From NCBI RefSeq assembly GCF_023078455.1, contig NZ_CP095740.1:1228001-1292000 (forward strand): 64,000 bases of DNA, written 5' to 3'. The notes under the pieces were generated by a model. It was not told the DNA's origin. It ran no database searches and was given only the letters and a program-made list of their open reading frames with translations. The stretch's first letter is position 1. Every line of letters begins with the position of its first letter. The translations under genes were made by a program, and so were the position numbers. The stretch is from Luteibacter aegosomatis (GTDB lineage Bacteria > Pseudomonadota > Gammaproteobacteria > Xanthomonadales > Rhodanobacteraceae). Positions 13,326 through 21,789 of the stretch are shown here, piece by piece.

Positions 13326-14977
13326 TGACCGGTCTCGTTGATACCCGTGGGCGTCCGCTGTCGTCGGCGCCCCCGAAGGCTCATGGTAGCCTCGGCGTCG
13401 ATCATCGGACGGAACATTACGGGCGGTCGGTCTTCCCCTATGAGGCCGCGAACATCGCGACCCAGGAGATGGGCGACTGGCTGCCGTGGATTCGTTCGCC
13501 TGATGCCGAGATCAACCAGTTTCGCGACCGCATGGTCGCGCGGAGCCGCGATCTCGTCCGCAATGACGGGTGGGCTGCCGGCGGCATTATCCGCATCCTG
13601 GATAACACCATCGGTGGCGCCGTTCGCCTGTCGGCGAGCCCCGACTACCGAGCCCTGGCAGCACGAACTGGCATCAAGGCCTTCGACGCAGGCTGGGCGA
13701 ACGAGTTTCGGAAGACAGTAGAGGCGCTATGGCGCGCCTTCTCGGATGACGTCGGCCACTACAACGACCTGTCGCGACGACTGACCGTTTCGCAGCAGAT
13801 GCGCCTCGCATTGCGGCACAAGCTGGTCGATGGCGATTCGCTCGTCGTCAATTACTGGAAACCTGGTCGCGTCGGACGCGGCGGGGCCCGGTATGCGACG
13901 TGCTATTGCGTGGTGGACCCTGACCGTCTTTCGAACCCCTACCAGATGGTGGATTCTCGCCATCTGCGTGGCGGCGTCGAGCTCGACGACGACCAGGCGC
14001 CGGTGGCATACCACATCCGGAAGGCGCACCAGAACGACTGGTACAACGCTCTCGAAAGCATGGAATGGGAGCGGGTGGAGCGCGAGGACGAGGACGGGTG
14101 GCTTCGCGTCATCCATGACTTCGAGACCGACCGCGCAGGACAAAACCGTGGCGTGGGAATATTCACTCCCGTCCTGGCTCGCTTCAAGATGCTCGCGCGC
14201 TACTACGGCGTGGAGCTGCAGGCCGCGACGATCGCTGCGACGTTCGGCACGTATGTCACCAGCCCGTTTGATCCAGCGCTCGTCGCTGAGGCCCTGGACG
14301 CCGATGCCGAGCTGTCCGCCTATCAGGACCTGCGCAAGGAGTGGCACGACGAGCGGCCGGCGATGCTCAACGGGGCCCGTATTCCGACGCTTGCTCCTGG
14401 CGAGGACATCAAGTCGGTCTCTTCGACGCACCCGCACGGCAACTTCATAGGCTTTGCCCAGGAGATGATGGGCACGTTCTCGGCTGCATCGGGCGTATCC
14501 AGGGAGCAGATCACGCAGGACTGGTCCAAAACGAACTACTCGTCGGCGCGTGGCGCCCTCCTCGAGGCATGGAAGACCCTCACCCGCCGGTTCGGCGAGT
14601 TCAAGGTCGGAACCGCGAACCCCATGTACGCAACGTGGCTGCACGAGGCTATGGATCGGGGGGAGCTTCCGCTGCCGAGTGGTGCACCTGATTTTCTCTC
14701 CGAGCGGTCGAGCTACTCGCGTTGCGACTGGCTGGGCGTTGCGCGCGGTTGGGTGGATCCCGTCAAGGAGAAGCAGGGAGCGATCCTAGGCATGGACGCT
14801 GGACTTTCGACGCTCAAGCGCGAGTGCGCCGAGCAGGGCCTCGATTACGAGGAAGTCATCCAGCAGCGCGCCGCCGAAGTTGATCTTTTCAAGGAGCACA
14901 AACTCCCGCTTCCGCAGTGGTTTAGCGGGAGCGCCGAGGACGCGTCGGATCCCATGAAGGAACCACAGCCGCAATGA
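13325..14977 (+). CDS. Portal protein, lambda gpB family
   Basis: 550 residues. Features of lambda-type portals are VFPYEAANIATQEMGDWLPW near the N-terminus, ARSRDLVRNDGWAAGGIIRI, GDSLVVNYW, and the C-terminal block FSAASGVSREQITQDWSKTNYSSARGAL. Twelve copies form the ring at one head vertex through which DNA enters and leaves. ATG 13325 overlaps the gpW stop. The stop overlaps the next gene by four bases. Length is close to gpB (533). Confidence 0.96.
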   Translation: MTGLVDTRGRPLSSAPPKAHGSLGVDHRTEHYGRSVFPYEAANIATQEMGDWLPWIRSPDAEINQFRDRMVARSRDLVRNDGWAAGGIIRILDNTIGGAVRLSASPDYRALAARTGIKAFDAGWANEFRKTVEALWRAFSDDVGHYNDLSRRLTVSQQMRLALRHKLVDGDSLVVNYWKPGRVGRGGARYATCYCVVDPDRLSNPYQMVDSRHLRGGVELDDDQAPVAYHIRKAHQNDWYNALESMEWERVEREDEDGWLRVIHDFETDRAGQNRGVGIFTPVLARFKMLARYYGVELQAATIAATFGTYVTSPFDPALVAEALDADAELSAYQDLRKEWHDERPAMLNGARIPTLAPGEDIKSVSSTHPHGNFIGFAQEMMGTFSAASGVSREQITQDWSKTNYSSARGALLEAWKTLTRRFGEFKVGTANPMYATWLHEAMDRGELPLPSGAPDFLSERSSYSRCDWLGVARGWVDPVKEKQGAILGMDAGLSTLKRECAEQGLDYEEVIQQRAAEVDLFKEHKLPLPQWFSGSAEDASDPMKEPQPQ

Positions 14978-15834
14978 AAAATCTGCCACATTTGGCCCAG
15001 CGCCTGTTCAATACGCCGCTGGCCATCCTTCCTCAAAAGGCAGAGGTCGTGATGGCAGCGCTCGCCGATCGCTTTGGCGTGGCCAAGCTATTTCGCGGCA
15101 ATGGCGAGATGGTGGCGCTCGATCATTGGGACATGGGCGACGAGCCTGCTCCCGATCGCTGCTACGAGGTGGTTGCCGGCATCGCTGTGATTCCTGTTAC
15201 CGGTACGCTGGTCAACAAGCTTGGCACCATGCGTCCCTACAGCGGCATGACCGGCTATGACGGCATTCGCGCCAATCTGAGCATGGCCCTGGCCGACGAT
15301 GCCGTTCGGGCGATTGTGCTCGATGCCGAGAGCCCTGGCGGCGAGGTTGCCGGCTGTTTCGACCTGGTGGATGACATCTACCGGGCCAGGGGCGACAAGC
15401 CCATCTGGGGCATCCTGACCGAGAGCGCCTATTCGGCCGCATACGGCATCGTCAGCGCGTGTGACAAGGTGATCGTGCCCCGAACCGGAGGCACCGGATC
15501 GGTCGGCGTCATCAGCATGCTGACCGAATGGTCCAGGGCCCTGGACGAGCATGGCATTACGGTCTCGATCATCAAGTACGGAGATCGAAAGGCCGACGGA
15601 AACGAAGCCATTCCGCTGTCGCGAGAGGCTCGTGAACGGTTCCAGGCCGACGTCGATGCCATGGGTGACCTCTTTGTGGAGACGGTCGCGCGCAATCGGG
15701 GCCTGTCGGTCAAGAAGGTGCGCGGCACCCAGGCAACGACTTTCCTCGGCGCCAAGGGCGTCGATATCGGCTTCGCCGACGCCGTGATGGCGCCGAACGA
15801 GGCATTCCGCTCCCTGCTCGCCGAGCTGGGCTGA
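14974..15834 (+). CDS. Prohead protease, S49 family (gpC-like)
   Basis: 286 residues with the SppA/S49 fold: IAVIPVTGTLVNK, DAESPGGEVAGCFDLVD (about 118-134), ESAYSAAYGIVSACDK with the likely catalytic Ser154, RTGGTGSVGVI, and a likely catalytic Lys near 206 (KYGDRKADG). It resembles the protease half of lambda gpC, which matures the prohead. The scaffold that in lambda is encoded in frame within the C gene appears here as a separate gene (15863-16516). It overlaps the portal gene by four bases. Confidence 0.93.
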   Translation: MKNLPHLAQRLFNTPLAILPQKAEVVMAALADRFGVAKLFRGNGEMVALDHWDMGDEPAPDRCYEVVAGIAVIPVTGTLVNKLGTMRPYSGMTGYDGIRANLSMALADDAVRAIVLDAESPGGEVAGCFDLVDDIYRARGDKPIWGILTESAYSAAYGIVSACDKVIVPRTGGTGSVGVISMLTEWSRALDEHGITVSIIKYGDRKADGNEAIPLSREARERFQADVDAMGDLFVETVARNRGLSVKKVRGTQATTFLGAKGVDIGFADAVMAPNEAFRSLLAELG

Positions 15835-15862
15835 TCTGCAAGCAACTGCACCCGAGGTTCAC

Positions 15863-16516
15863 ATGACCAAGATTGCCACCCGCGTGGCGAGCGCGCTTTC
15901 GTTCGCCCATCTCACCGGTCTCGGCCGGAGCAGCGCGAAGCGCGCGCGTGCCGAGGACGATGAGGACAAGAAGGCCCGTCGGGCGCAAGAGGAGGATGAC
16001 GAGCAGGACGAGCGCTCGGAGGGCGACGACCCGGATGCCGAGGACGACGATCGTCAGGATGACAAGCAGTCGCGCCGGGCCCGGGCCGCCGACAATCCGG
16101 ACGATGATGAGGACAAGCCCTCGTCGAAGAAGGCCAAGCGCGCCAAGGCCGATGGCGATGACCCGGAGGACGATCCGGACGCCGAAGATGATGACGACGA
16201 GGAAGAAATGAACGGTTCGGGAAGTGCGGCGAAGGCACGCGCCCGTGAGCGCGCTCGCTTCGCCGCCATCTTCAGCTCGAAGGCGGCGGCCCGCAACTTG
16301 CCGCTGGCGATGAGCCTGGCCTGCAACACCAGGATGACGCGCAGGCAGGTCATCGCGGTACTTCGGGACGCCCCCGCCGCGCAGGCTTTGTCCGGGGTCA
16401 ACAACCACCGCGAGTCCCGCAACCCGAACCTGGGTACCGATCGCGGCGAGTCGAGCCGCCAGGCCTCCGTCGCGAGCTCCTGGGACGCCGCGATGAAGAA
16501 GGCCCGCGGCGTCTAA
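15863..16516 (+). CDS. Acidic scaffold-like head assembly protein
   Basis: 217 residues. The first 25 resemble a structured start. Residues 30-118 are a low-complexity acidic stretch dense in Asp/Glu with Arg/Lys/Ala (DDEDKKARRAQEEDDEQDER and similar). The C-terminal 95 residues contain a helical region (SAAKARARERARFAAIFSSKAAARNLPLAMSLACNTRMTRR). The position between the S49 protease and the decoration protein, plus the helical C-terminus, fits a capsid scaffold (Nu3-like) or a substrate of the protease. The acidic repeats may come from repeat expansion. The scaffold role is inferred from place. Confidence 0.7.
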   Translation: MTKIATRVASALSFAHLTGLGRSSAKRARAEDDEDKKARRAQEEDDEQDERSEGDDPDAEDDDRQDDKQSRRARAADNPDDDEDKPSSKKAKRAKADGDDPEDDPDAEDDDDEEEMNGSGSAAKARARERARFAAIFSSKAAARNLPLAMSLACNTRMTRRQVIAVLRDAPAAQALSGVNNHRESRNPNLGTDRGESSRQASVASSWDAAMKKARGV

Positions 16517-16551
16517 CCGCCTACCCCTCACTCTCAAGGGAGCATCCTCAC

Positions 16552-17250
16552 ATGACTTACACCCCCCAGACGCCGTTGCGGGAAACCCGCCATCCCGGCG
16601 GCTTCCTCGTCTCCCAGGCCAACGGCCATCTTTCGATCGACGAAATCCTGGTGAACGGCGGCCACGGTCGCCTGCAGCCGGGAACCATCCTCGCGAGCGC
16701 TGCGACGACCTACGCCGGGACCGGAGCGGCGGGCGAGGACAACACGGGCAACGGCACCATCGGAGCCATTGCGATCACGGCCCCGGCGATCGCGGGCACC
16801 TACACGGTGACGCTGATTTCGGACACGGAGTTCACGGTCACGAATCCGAACGGTGAACCCGTCCCGGCTCGCGGTGGCACCGTTGAGTTCCCGGACGACG
16901 ATGGTGTCGTGGTCGGCCCGGGAACGGTCGGCGAGGTTTTCAATTCCGAGGGCGTCGGCTTCCTGATCACTGCGGGTTCCACGGCCTTCGTGGAGGGCGA
17001 TACCTTCACGGTGGCGGTGACGGCCGCCGGAGGTGGCTGGGCGCCCTTGGCTTCGTCCACCTCGGGAGCGACGGGCTACGGGATCCTTTACGGCGTCGCC
17101 GATACCACCAACGGTCCCGCGCCGGCCGCTGCCGTCGTCAGGCAGGCCGAGGTGAACCTCGCGGAGCTGGTATGGGATGCCTCCCTCACGGCCGCGCAAC
17201 AGGATGCTGGACTCGCCTCGCTCAAGACCCAAGGCGTGATCGCTCGGTAA
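16552..17250 (+). CDS. Head decoration protein (gpD-like) with insertion
   Basis: 232 residues, about twice lambda gpD (110). The start (TPLRETRHPGGFLVSQANGHLSIDEILVNGG) and end (ATGYGILYGVADTTNGPAPAAAVVRQAEVNLAELVWDASL) match gpD-type proteins. An inserted beta-rich, Gly/Thr-rich part (about 50-150, with TYTVTLISDTEFTVTNPNG) lies in the middle. Trimers bind three-fold sites of the expanded capsid and stabilise it. The insertion probably sits on the virion surface and could bind cell surfaces, which is speculation. It lies just before the major capsid gene, as in lambda. Confidence 0.85.
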   Translation: MTYTPQTPLRETRHPGGFLVSQANGHLSIDEILVNGGHGRLQPGTILASAATTYAGTGAAGEDNTGNGTIGAIAITAPAIAGTYTVTLISDTEFTVTNPNGEPVPARGGTVEFPDDDGVVVGPGTVGEVFNSEGVGFLITAGSTAFVEGDTFTVAVTAAGGGWAPLASSTSGATGYGILYGVADTTNGPAPAAAVVRQAEVNLAELVWDASLTAAQQDAGLASLKTQGVIAR

Positions 17251-17276
17251 GCGTCCGCACTTCCACACACCCAGAG

Positions 17277-17303
17277 AAGCCCGCGTAAGCGGGCTTTTTC
17301 ATT
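17277..17303 (+). terminator. Terminator-like hairpin before the major capsid gene
   Basis: AAGCCCGC (17277-17284) pairs perfectly with GCGGGCTT (17289-17296) around GTAA and is followed by a T-rich run. It has terminator form but stands inside the late operon 15 bases before the capsid start, so Q-modified polymerase should read through. It may also stabilise or define the 5' end of a processed capsid mRNA. Confidence 0.65.
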
Positions 17304-17317
17304 TTCAGGAGCCGCAA

Positions 17318-18364
17318 ATGGCCAGTCTGGACGTATTCCACCAGGACATCTTCTCGTCGATCTCGCTCACCACGGCCGTCGAGAAGCTTCCGTTCCAGCC
17401 CACCGGTCTCGGTGAGCTGAACCTCTTCAATCCGAACCCGATCCGCACCACGGCGCTGGCCGTCGAACAGCGGCAGGGCAAGCTGACGATCATCCCGTTC
17501 AGCGAGCGCGGCGCCGAGGGTAAGCAGCGTGAGACCGAAGAGCGCGAGGCCCGCTACTTCAAGGTGCCTCGCTTGATGACCTCGGACACCATCACCGCGC
17601 AGGAAATCCAGGACATTCGTGCCTTCGGAACCGAGAGCGAGCTGATGCAGGTGCAGGCGGAAGTCGCCCGCCGTCTCAACGGCCCCACGGGCCTGACGAG
17701 CAACATCGAATTCACCTGGGAATACCACCGCCTCGCCGCCATCCAGGGCATGCTCCTCAACGCCAATGGCGACGTGAAATACGACTGGTTCGAGGAGTTC
17801 GGCATCAAGCGCCCGAAGACGATCGTCTTCAACCTGAAGCTGAATGCCGACGGTTCGGCGGTGGCTCCGGCGAAGCTGCGTCCGCAGTGCAACGAGATCG
17901 TGCGCGCGATGTCCCGTCGTTCGCAGGGCGCGTTCCTGCCGACCACGGAGGTCTATGCGCTTTGCGGCGACGATTTCTGGGATCAGCTGACGAACCATCC
18001 CGACGTCACCAAGACGTACTACAACTGGGCCGCTGCGGAAGAGCTGCGCAAGGGCCAGGCGTTCCAGGCGATGCGCTTCGGCGGCATCAACTGGTTCAAC
18101 TACCGCGGCTCGGACGACAATGCGACCATTGCCGTCAAGACCAACGAGGTCAAGTTCTTCCCGAAGGGTGCTCCGGGCGTGTTCGACGTGGCCTATGCGC
18201 CCGGCGAATCGTTCGAGTGGGTGAACACCCCTGGCAAGCCGATCTACGTCATCCCGATCCCGGACCGTGACCGCAACTCGTTCTGGAAGATGGAGGTGTA
18301 CAGCTACCCGCTGCACATCTGCACCCGTCCGGAGGTACTCCAGAGCGGCGTGCTCGCCGAATAG
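17318..18364 (+). CDS. Major capsid protein, lambda gpE family
   Basis: 348 residues (lambda gpE is 341). Clear gpE features are a start with DVFHQDIFSSISLTTAVEKLP, PIRTTALAVEQRQGKLTIIP, the ERGAEGKQRE segment, GIKRPKTIVFNL, ALCGDDFWDQLTNHPDVTKT and the C-terminal VIPIPDRDRNSFWKMEVYSYPLHICTRPEVL. It forms the icosahedral shell with an HK97 fold. CAGGAG lies upstream of ATG 17318, following the hairpin at 17277. Codon use is strongly G/C-biased, as in highly expressed genes. Confidence 0.97.
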   Translation: MASLDVFHQDIFSSISLTTAVEKLPFQPTGLGELNLFNPNPIRTTALAVEQRQGKLTIIPFSERGAEGKQRETEEREARYFKVPRLMTSDTITAQEIQDIRAFGTESELMQVQAEVARRLNGPTGLTSNIEFTWEYHRLAAIQGMLLNANGDVKYDWFEEFGIKRPKTIVFNLKLNADGSAVAPAKLRPQCNEIVRAMSRRSQGAFLPTTEVYALCGDDFWDQLTNHPDVTKTYYNWAAAEELRKGQAFQAMRFGGINWFNYRGSDDNATIAVKTNEVKFFPKGAPGVFDVAYAPGESFEWVNTPGKPIYVIPIPDRDRNSFWKMEVYSYPLHICTRPEVLQSGVLAE

Positions 18365-18365
18365 C

Positions 18366-18695
18366 ATGGCCGTCGACTGGGACAAGCACGTACTGGGTCC
18401 CCTCGCTGGCGTTTTCGCCGAGCCCGCGGAGTACATCCCGCGAGTCGGCGCTCCCTACGCCATCGAGGGGATTTTCGACAGCGCCTACAAGGATGTGGAC
18501 CTGATCGATCCGCAGGTCGATACGACCACGACCAAGCCGGTGATCGGCGTGCGCCAATCCATCTTTCGGGCCTACCCCGAGCAGAACGACAAGGTGCGCA
18601 TTCACAGCGTCGGGTCGCTCTTCATCGTCAAGGAAGTCAGGGATGACGGCCACGGCGCCATCAAGCTGATGCTCGCCGATACGGGGTTGCCATGA
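18366..18695 (+). CDS. Head-tail connector, gpFII-like
   Basis: 109 residues, close to lambda gpFII (117). ATG 18366 follows the capsid stop directly. The sequence is beta-rich (YAIEGIFDSAYKDVDLIDP, KPVIGVRQSIFRAYPEQND, VGSLFIVKEVRDDGHGAIKLML), as in the FII fold. Hexamers cap the gpW end and form the tail attachment site. Its stop overlaps the next start (ATGA). Finding lambda W and FII next to a Mu-type tail means the connector has been adapted to another tail type. Confidence 0.85.
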   Translation: MAVDWDKHVLGPLAGVFAEPAEYIPRVGAPYAIEGIFDSAYKDVDLIDPQVDTTTTKPVIGVRQSIFRAYPEQNDKVRIHSVGSLFIVKEVRDDGHGAIKLMLADTGLP

Positions 18696-19321
18696 CCGAT
18701 ACCGCACAGCTTCGGGACATCATGGTCACCGCGCTCAAGGGCGCGACCGACATAGGCGACAACGTTTTCCCGATCCAGGACTGGGCCACCTGGTCAGGAT
18801 CGTATCCGGTGGCGTACTTCCAGGCGCCCGAGGAGTACATGGAGTCGCTGGGTAGGCAAGGGGCACCGCAGTTCACGGTCACCGCCACGCTCACGCTGAT
18901 GGTGCGTATTGAGCGCCCGGCGCAGGTGGACAACCAGGGCACGGTCAATACGCAGGTCGCTCTGGAAGCGATCAAGGGCCAGGTTTTGCGTACCTTGATC
19001 AACTACCCGCCGCTGCAGCAGCTGATCCAGCAAGTGCCCTTCATCCGGAGCCGGATCGACGTCGACGGAGAGGGCGCCAAGAACCTCGGCGAGCTTTCGA
19101 TGCAGATCGGCCTGGAGTTCTACCAGGGGCCGGAGGACTTCTACCCCATCCCGACCGATGTGCTGGAGGAGTTCACAGTCACCGTCGACTCGTCCAACGT
19201 GTTCGATCCGACCGGTACCTACCCGGACCCGCCATTCCCCGATGCCGTGCGGCCTGCTCCGCGCACCGAAGGCCCGGACGGCCGTGCCGAGGGTGGCCTC
19301 GATATCACCTTTCCACCATAG
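18692..19321 (+). CDS. Tail terminator-like protein
   Basis: 209 residues. N-terminal segments (LRDIMVTALKGATDIGDNVFPIQDWATWSGSYPVAYF, then VTATLTLMVRIERPA) resemble tail terminator proteins of the lambda gpU / Mu gp37 class. The C-terminal 60 residues are proline-rich and likely flexible (DPTGTYPDPPFPDAVRPAPR). It is encoded where the head module meets the Mu-like tail module. It should cap the tail tube/sheath and join the head connector. Confidence 0.7.
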   Translation: MTDTAQLRDIMVTALKGATDIGDNVFPIQDWATWSGSYPVAYFQAPEEYMESLGRQGAPQFTVTATLTLMVRIERPAQVDNQGTVNTQVALEAIKGQVLRTLINYPPLQQLIQQVPFIRSRIDVDGEGAKNLGELSMQIGLEFYQGPEDFYPIPTDVLEEFTVTVDSSNVFDPTGTYPDPPFPDAVRPAPRTEGPDGRAEGGLDITFPP

Positions 19322-19330
19322 GAGCGCCGC

Positions 19331-19549
19331 ATGCGCGTCTACCCCAAGCCCGGGATGCGGGTCCGTGATCCCGTGAAGCGTGACTATCTGCCCGACGATG
19401 GCCGCGATGTCGACGATGCCGATCTTTACTGGCTACGCCGGTTGGCGGACGGCGACGTCGTCGACGTGGCACCCAAGGGCGCCGGCGCATCGCGCGCGCG
19501 GAACGCTGTTTCGACCGACCTGACCAATGACGGGAGCCAGACGGCATGA
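19331..19549 (+). CDS. DUF2635 protein (Mu gp38-like)
   Basis: 72 residues, MRVYPKPGMRVRDPVKRDYL..., matching the short DUF2635 family whose member in phage Mu is gp38, encoded immediately upstream of the sheath gene as here. The core pattern is VYPKPGMRVRDP...LPDDGRDVDDADLYWLRRLADGDVV. The function is unknown, and conserved linkage suggests a tail assembly role. ATG 19546 of the sheath gene overlaps its stop by four bases. Confidence 0.85.
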   Translation: MRVYPKPGMRVRDPVKRDYLPDDGRDVDDADLYWLRRLADGDVVDVAPKGAGASRARNAVSTDLTNDGSQTA

Positions 19550-21051
19550 GCGTCCCCTTCAGCCACATCCCCCAGAATCTCCGCGTCCCGCTGTTCTACG
19601 CCGAGGTCGACAATTCCCAGGCCAATTCCGGGCAGCAGACGCAGCGGGCCCTCGTCATCGGCCAGATCACCGGCGATGGGTCGGCCCCGGCCGGCGTGCC
19701 GTTCCTGAGCCAGGGCGCGAGCGATGCCATCGCCAAGGGTGGCCAGGGCTCCATGCTGGCGCTGATGGTGGCCGCCTACCGAGCGTCCGATGACTTCGGC
19801 GAGCTCTGGTGCCTTCCGCTCGCCGACGCCGCTGGCGCCACCGCTGCCGCCGGATCGATCGCGTTCGCTGGTACGCCGACGGCGACGGGCGTCCTCTCCA
19901 TCTACATCGCGGCCTCCCGGCTCACCCCTGCCGTCACCGTGCCCGTATCGGTCTCGGATACGGCGGCGTCGATCGCGACGGCTGTCGCCGCGGCCATCAA
20001 TGCGGCGGCAAATCTCCCCGTCACCGCCGCCGTCGACGGCACCACGACCAGCAAGGTCAACCTGACCGCCCGAAACAAGGGCTTGGCGGGTAACGACATC
20101 GACATCCGGATGAACTTCGGGGGCGCGCAGGCCGGCGAGGCTACGCCGGCGGGTATCACGGTGACGATCACGGCCATGACCGGCGGGGCGACCAACCCGA
20201 CGCTGACGACTGCGCTCGCCAGCCTTGGCGATGAGCCGTTCGACTTCATCGTGTGCCCGTTTACCGATACGGCGTCGCTGGACGCGCTCAAGGCGCTGCT
20301 CAGCGACTCGACTGGCCGGTGGAGCTGGTCGAACCAGGTCTACGGGCACGTCTTCACTGCCAGCCGCGGCACGGTCGGCGCGCTGACGACCCTGGGCAAT
20401 GGCCGGAACAACCAGCACGAGAGCATCCTGGGGTTCAACGACTCGCCGACACCTTCGTGGCTTTGGGCGGCCGACTATGCCGGCGCCGCCGCGGTGGCGC
20501 TGCGCGCCGACCCGGGCCGCCCCCTGCAGACCATCGCACTCAGCGTGGCTCTCGCCCCGCCGGTGGCCTCGCGCTTCATGAGGACCGAGCGCAATACGCT
20601 CCTGTGGGACGGCATCTCGACCTTCACCGTTGCCCAGGACGGCACGATTGCGCTCGAGAACGTCATCACGACGTACCAGAAGAACGCCTTCGGCCAGCCG
20701 GACGACAGCTACCTCGAAGTCGAGACGATGTTCCTACTGATGTTCGTGCTTCGGGACATGGCGGCACTGATCACCTCGAAGTACGCCCGCGTCAAGCTCG
20801 CGAACGACGGGACGCGCTTCGCCCCCGGCTCGGCGATCGTCACGCCGAGCATTATCCGGGCCGACCTGATTGCCGAGTTCCGGACGCTGGAGGACCAGGG
20901 CGTCGTGCAGGGGGGCGATGCCTTCGCGCAAGGGTTGATCGTTCAGCGCAACGCGACCAACCCGAATCGCCTCGATGTGCTCTGGCCGGGCGCCCTGATC
21001 AACCAGCTTCGCATCTTCGCGGTGCTGGCGCAGTTCCGCCTCTCGGCATAA
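19546..21051 (+). CDS. Contractile tail sheath protein (Mu gpL-like)
   Basis: 501 residues (Mu gpL is 495). Starts SVPFSHIPQNLRVPLFYAEVDNS as in Mu-type sheaths. The middle contains an Ala/Thr-rich domain and EPFDFIVCPFTDTASLDAL. The C-terminal region holds TFTVAQDGTIALENVITTYQKNAFGQPDDSYLEVETMFLLM and RDMAALITSKYARVKLANDG, typical of the sheath core. It forms the outer contractile tube whose shortening drives the inner tube through the cell envelope. It shows that this phage has a myovirus-type tail. Confidence 0.96.
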   Translation: MSVPFSHIPQNLRVPLFYAEVDNSQANSGQQTQRALVIGQITGDGSAPAGVPFLSQGASDAIAKGGQGSMLALMVAAYRASDDFGELWCLPLADAAGATAAAGSIAFAGTPTATGVLSIYIAASRLTPAVTVPVSVSDTAASIATAVAAAINAAANLPVTAAVDGTTTSKVNLTARNKGLAGNDIDIRMNFGGAQAGEATPAGITVTITAMTGGATNPTLTTALASLGDEPFDFIVCPFTDTASLDALKALLSDSTGRWSWSNQVYGHVFTASRGTVGALTTLGNGRNNQHESILGFNDSPTPSWLWAADYAGAAAVALRADPGRPLQTIALSVALAPPVASRFMRTERNTLLWDGISTFTVAQDGTIALENVITTYQKNAFGQPDDSYLEVETMFLLMFVLRDMAALITSKYARVKLANDGTRFAPGSAIVTPSIIRADLIAEFRTLEDQGVVQGGDAFAQGLIVQRNATNPNRLDVLWPGALINQLRIFAVLAQFRLSA

Positions 21052-21072
21052 CGCCGCTTCACCTAACCCATC

Positions 21073-21100
21073 AAGGCCGCCTCCGGGCGGCCTTTGCATT
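21073..21100 (+). terminator. Terminator-like hairpin before the tail tube gene
   Basis: AAGGCCGCC (21073-21081) pairs with GGCGGCCTT (21086-21094) around TCCG, followed by TGCATTT. As with the hairpin before the capsid gene, it interrupts the late operon just before a gene needed in many copies. Confidence 0.6.
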
Positions 21101-21114
21101 TCTGGAGACAAGAG

Positions 21115-21492
21115 ATGGCGGGAAACAATAACAACCGTCTGGCGGGCACCGTGTACGTAACGGTGGATGGGCAGGATTACCCGCTCGTCGGCTCCTTCGA
21201 GTACAGCCCCGCGCTGGTCACTCGCGAGACACTCACGGGCAATGACAGGGTCCACGGATACAGCGAGAAGCCGGTCGCGCCGCACATTGCCGGAACGATC
21301 CGCGACTCCGGCGGACTCAGTGTGGCGGCCATCAACGCCATGACCAACGTTACCGTCGTCGCCGAACTGGCGAACGGGAAAATCATCATCGGCCGAAATA
21401 TGTGGACGGTCGAATCGCAGACGAGCAAGCAGGACGACGCCACCATCGAGGTTCGATGGGAAGGTCCGACTGGCTCGGTACAGGAGTCGTAA
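21115..21492 (+). CDS. Tail tube protein (Mu gpM-like)
   Basis: 125 residues (Mu gpM is 118). ATG 21115 is chosen over the upstream ATG 21094 because TGGAGACAAGAG precedes it. Pattern: NNRLAGTVYVTVDGQDYPLVGSFEYS, then GNDRVHGYSEKPVAPHIAGTIRDSG, then GKIIIGRNMWTVESQTSKQDDATIEVRWEG. Stacked hexamers form the inner tube inside the sheath. It directly follows the sheath gene, as in Mu, with a hairpin between. Confidence 0.92.
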   Translation: MAGNNNNRLAGTVYVTVDGQDYPLVGSFEYSPALVTRETLTGNDRVHGYSEKPVAPHIAGTIRDSGGLSVAAINAMTNVTVVAELANGKIIIGRNMWTVESQTSKQDDATIEVRWEGPTGSVQES

Positions 21493-21495
21493 GAC

Positions 21496-21789
21496 ATGCA
21501 TGAAGACGAAATCACTATCGAACTCATCAAGCCCGTTTTGATCGGAAAGGGTGAGGGCGCGATCGAATACACGGAGCTGAAACTCCGTGAGCCGGTAGCC
21601 GGTGAGCTGGAGAAGGCATCCATGGCGTCCACCGCCATCGGCTCGCAGATCACGCTCATCAGCCTGGTTGCCAAGGTGCCGCGCGGCGCCGTCGAGAAGC
21701 TCTGCCAGCGTGACCTGCAGGCGGCGTCGAGGGTCCTGAACAGTTTTACCGACGGTGGTCAGGAGATCCCGACGGATGGGGACGACTGA
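21496..21789 (+). CDS. Tail assembly chaperone (Mu gp41-like), short form
   Basis: 97 residues (MHEDEITIELIKPVLIGKGEG...). The pattern ITIELIKPVLIGK...YTELKLREPVAGELEKAS matches the Mu gp41 / P2 gpE class of chaperones that bind the tape measure before tube assembly. In this class a second, longer product arises by -1 frameshifting near the 3' end. The downstream frame here clearly continues the family (see 21496-21902). It lies between the tube and tape-measure genes, the invariant position. Confidence 0.88.
   Translation: MHEDEITIELIKPVLIGKGEGAIEYTELKLREPVAGELEKASMASTAIGSQITLISLVAKVPRGAVEKLCQRDLQAASRVLNSFTDGGQEIPTDGDD

Noticed and set aside
21778..21781. GGGG as the main frameshift site of the tail chaperone
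   Set aside because: Slipping back from GGG there would pair with TGG, a poor match. TTTT at 21744-21747 allows perfect re-pairing, so it is preferred, though not proven.
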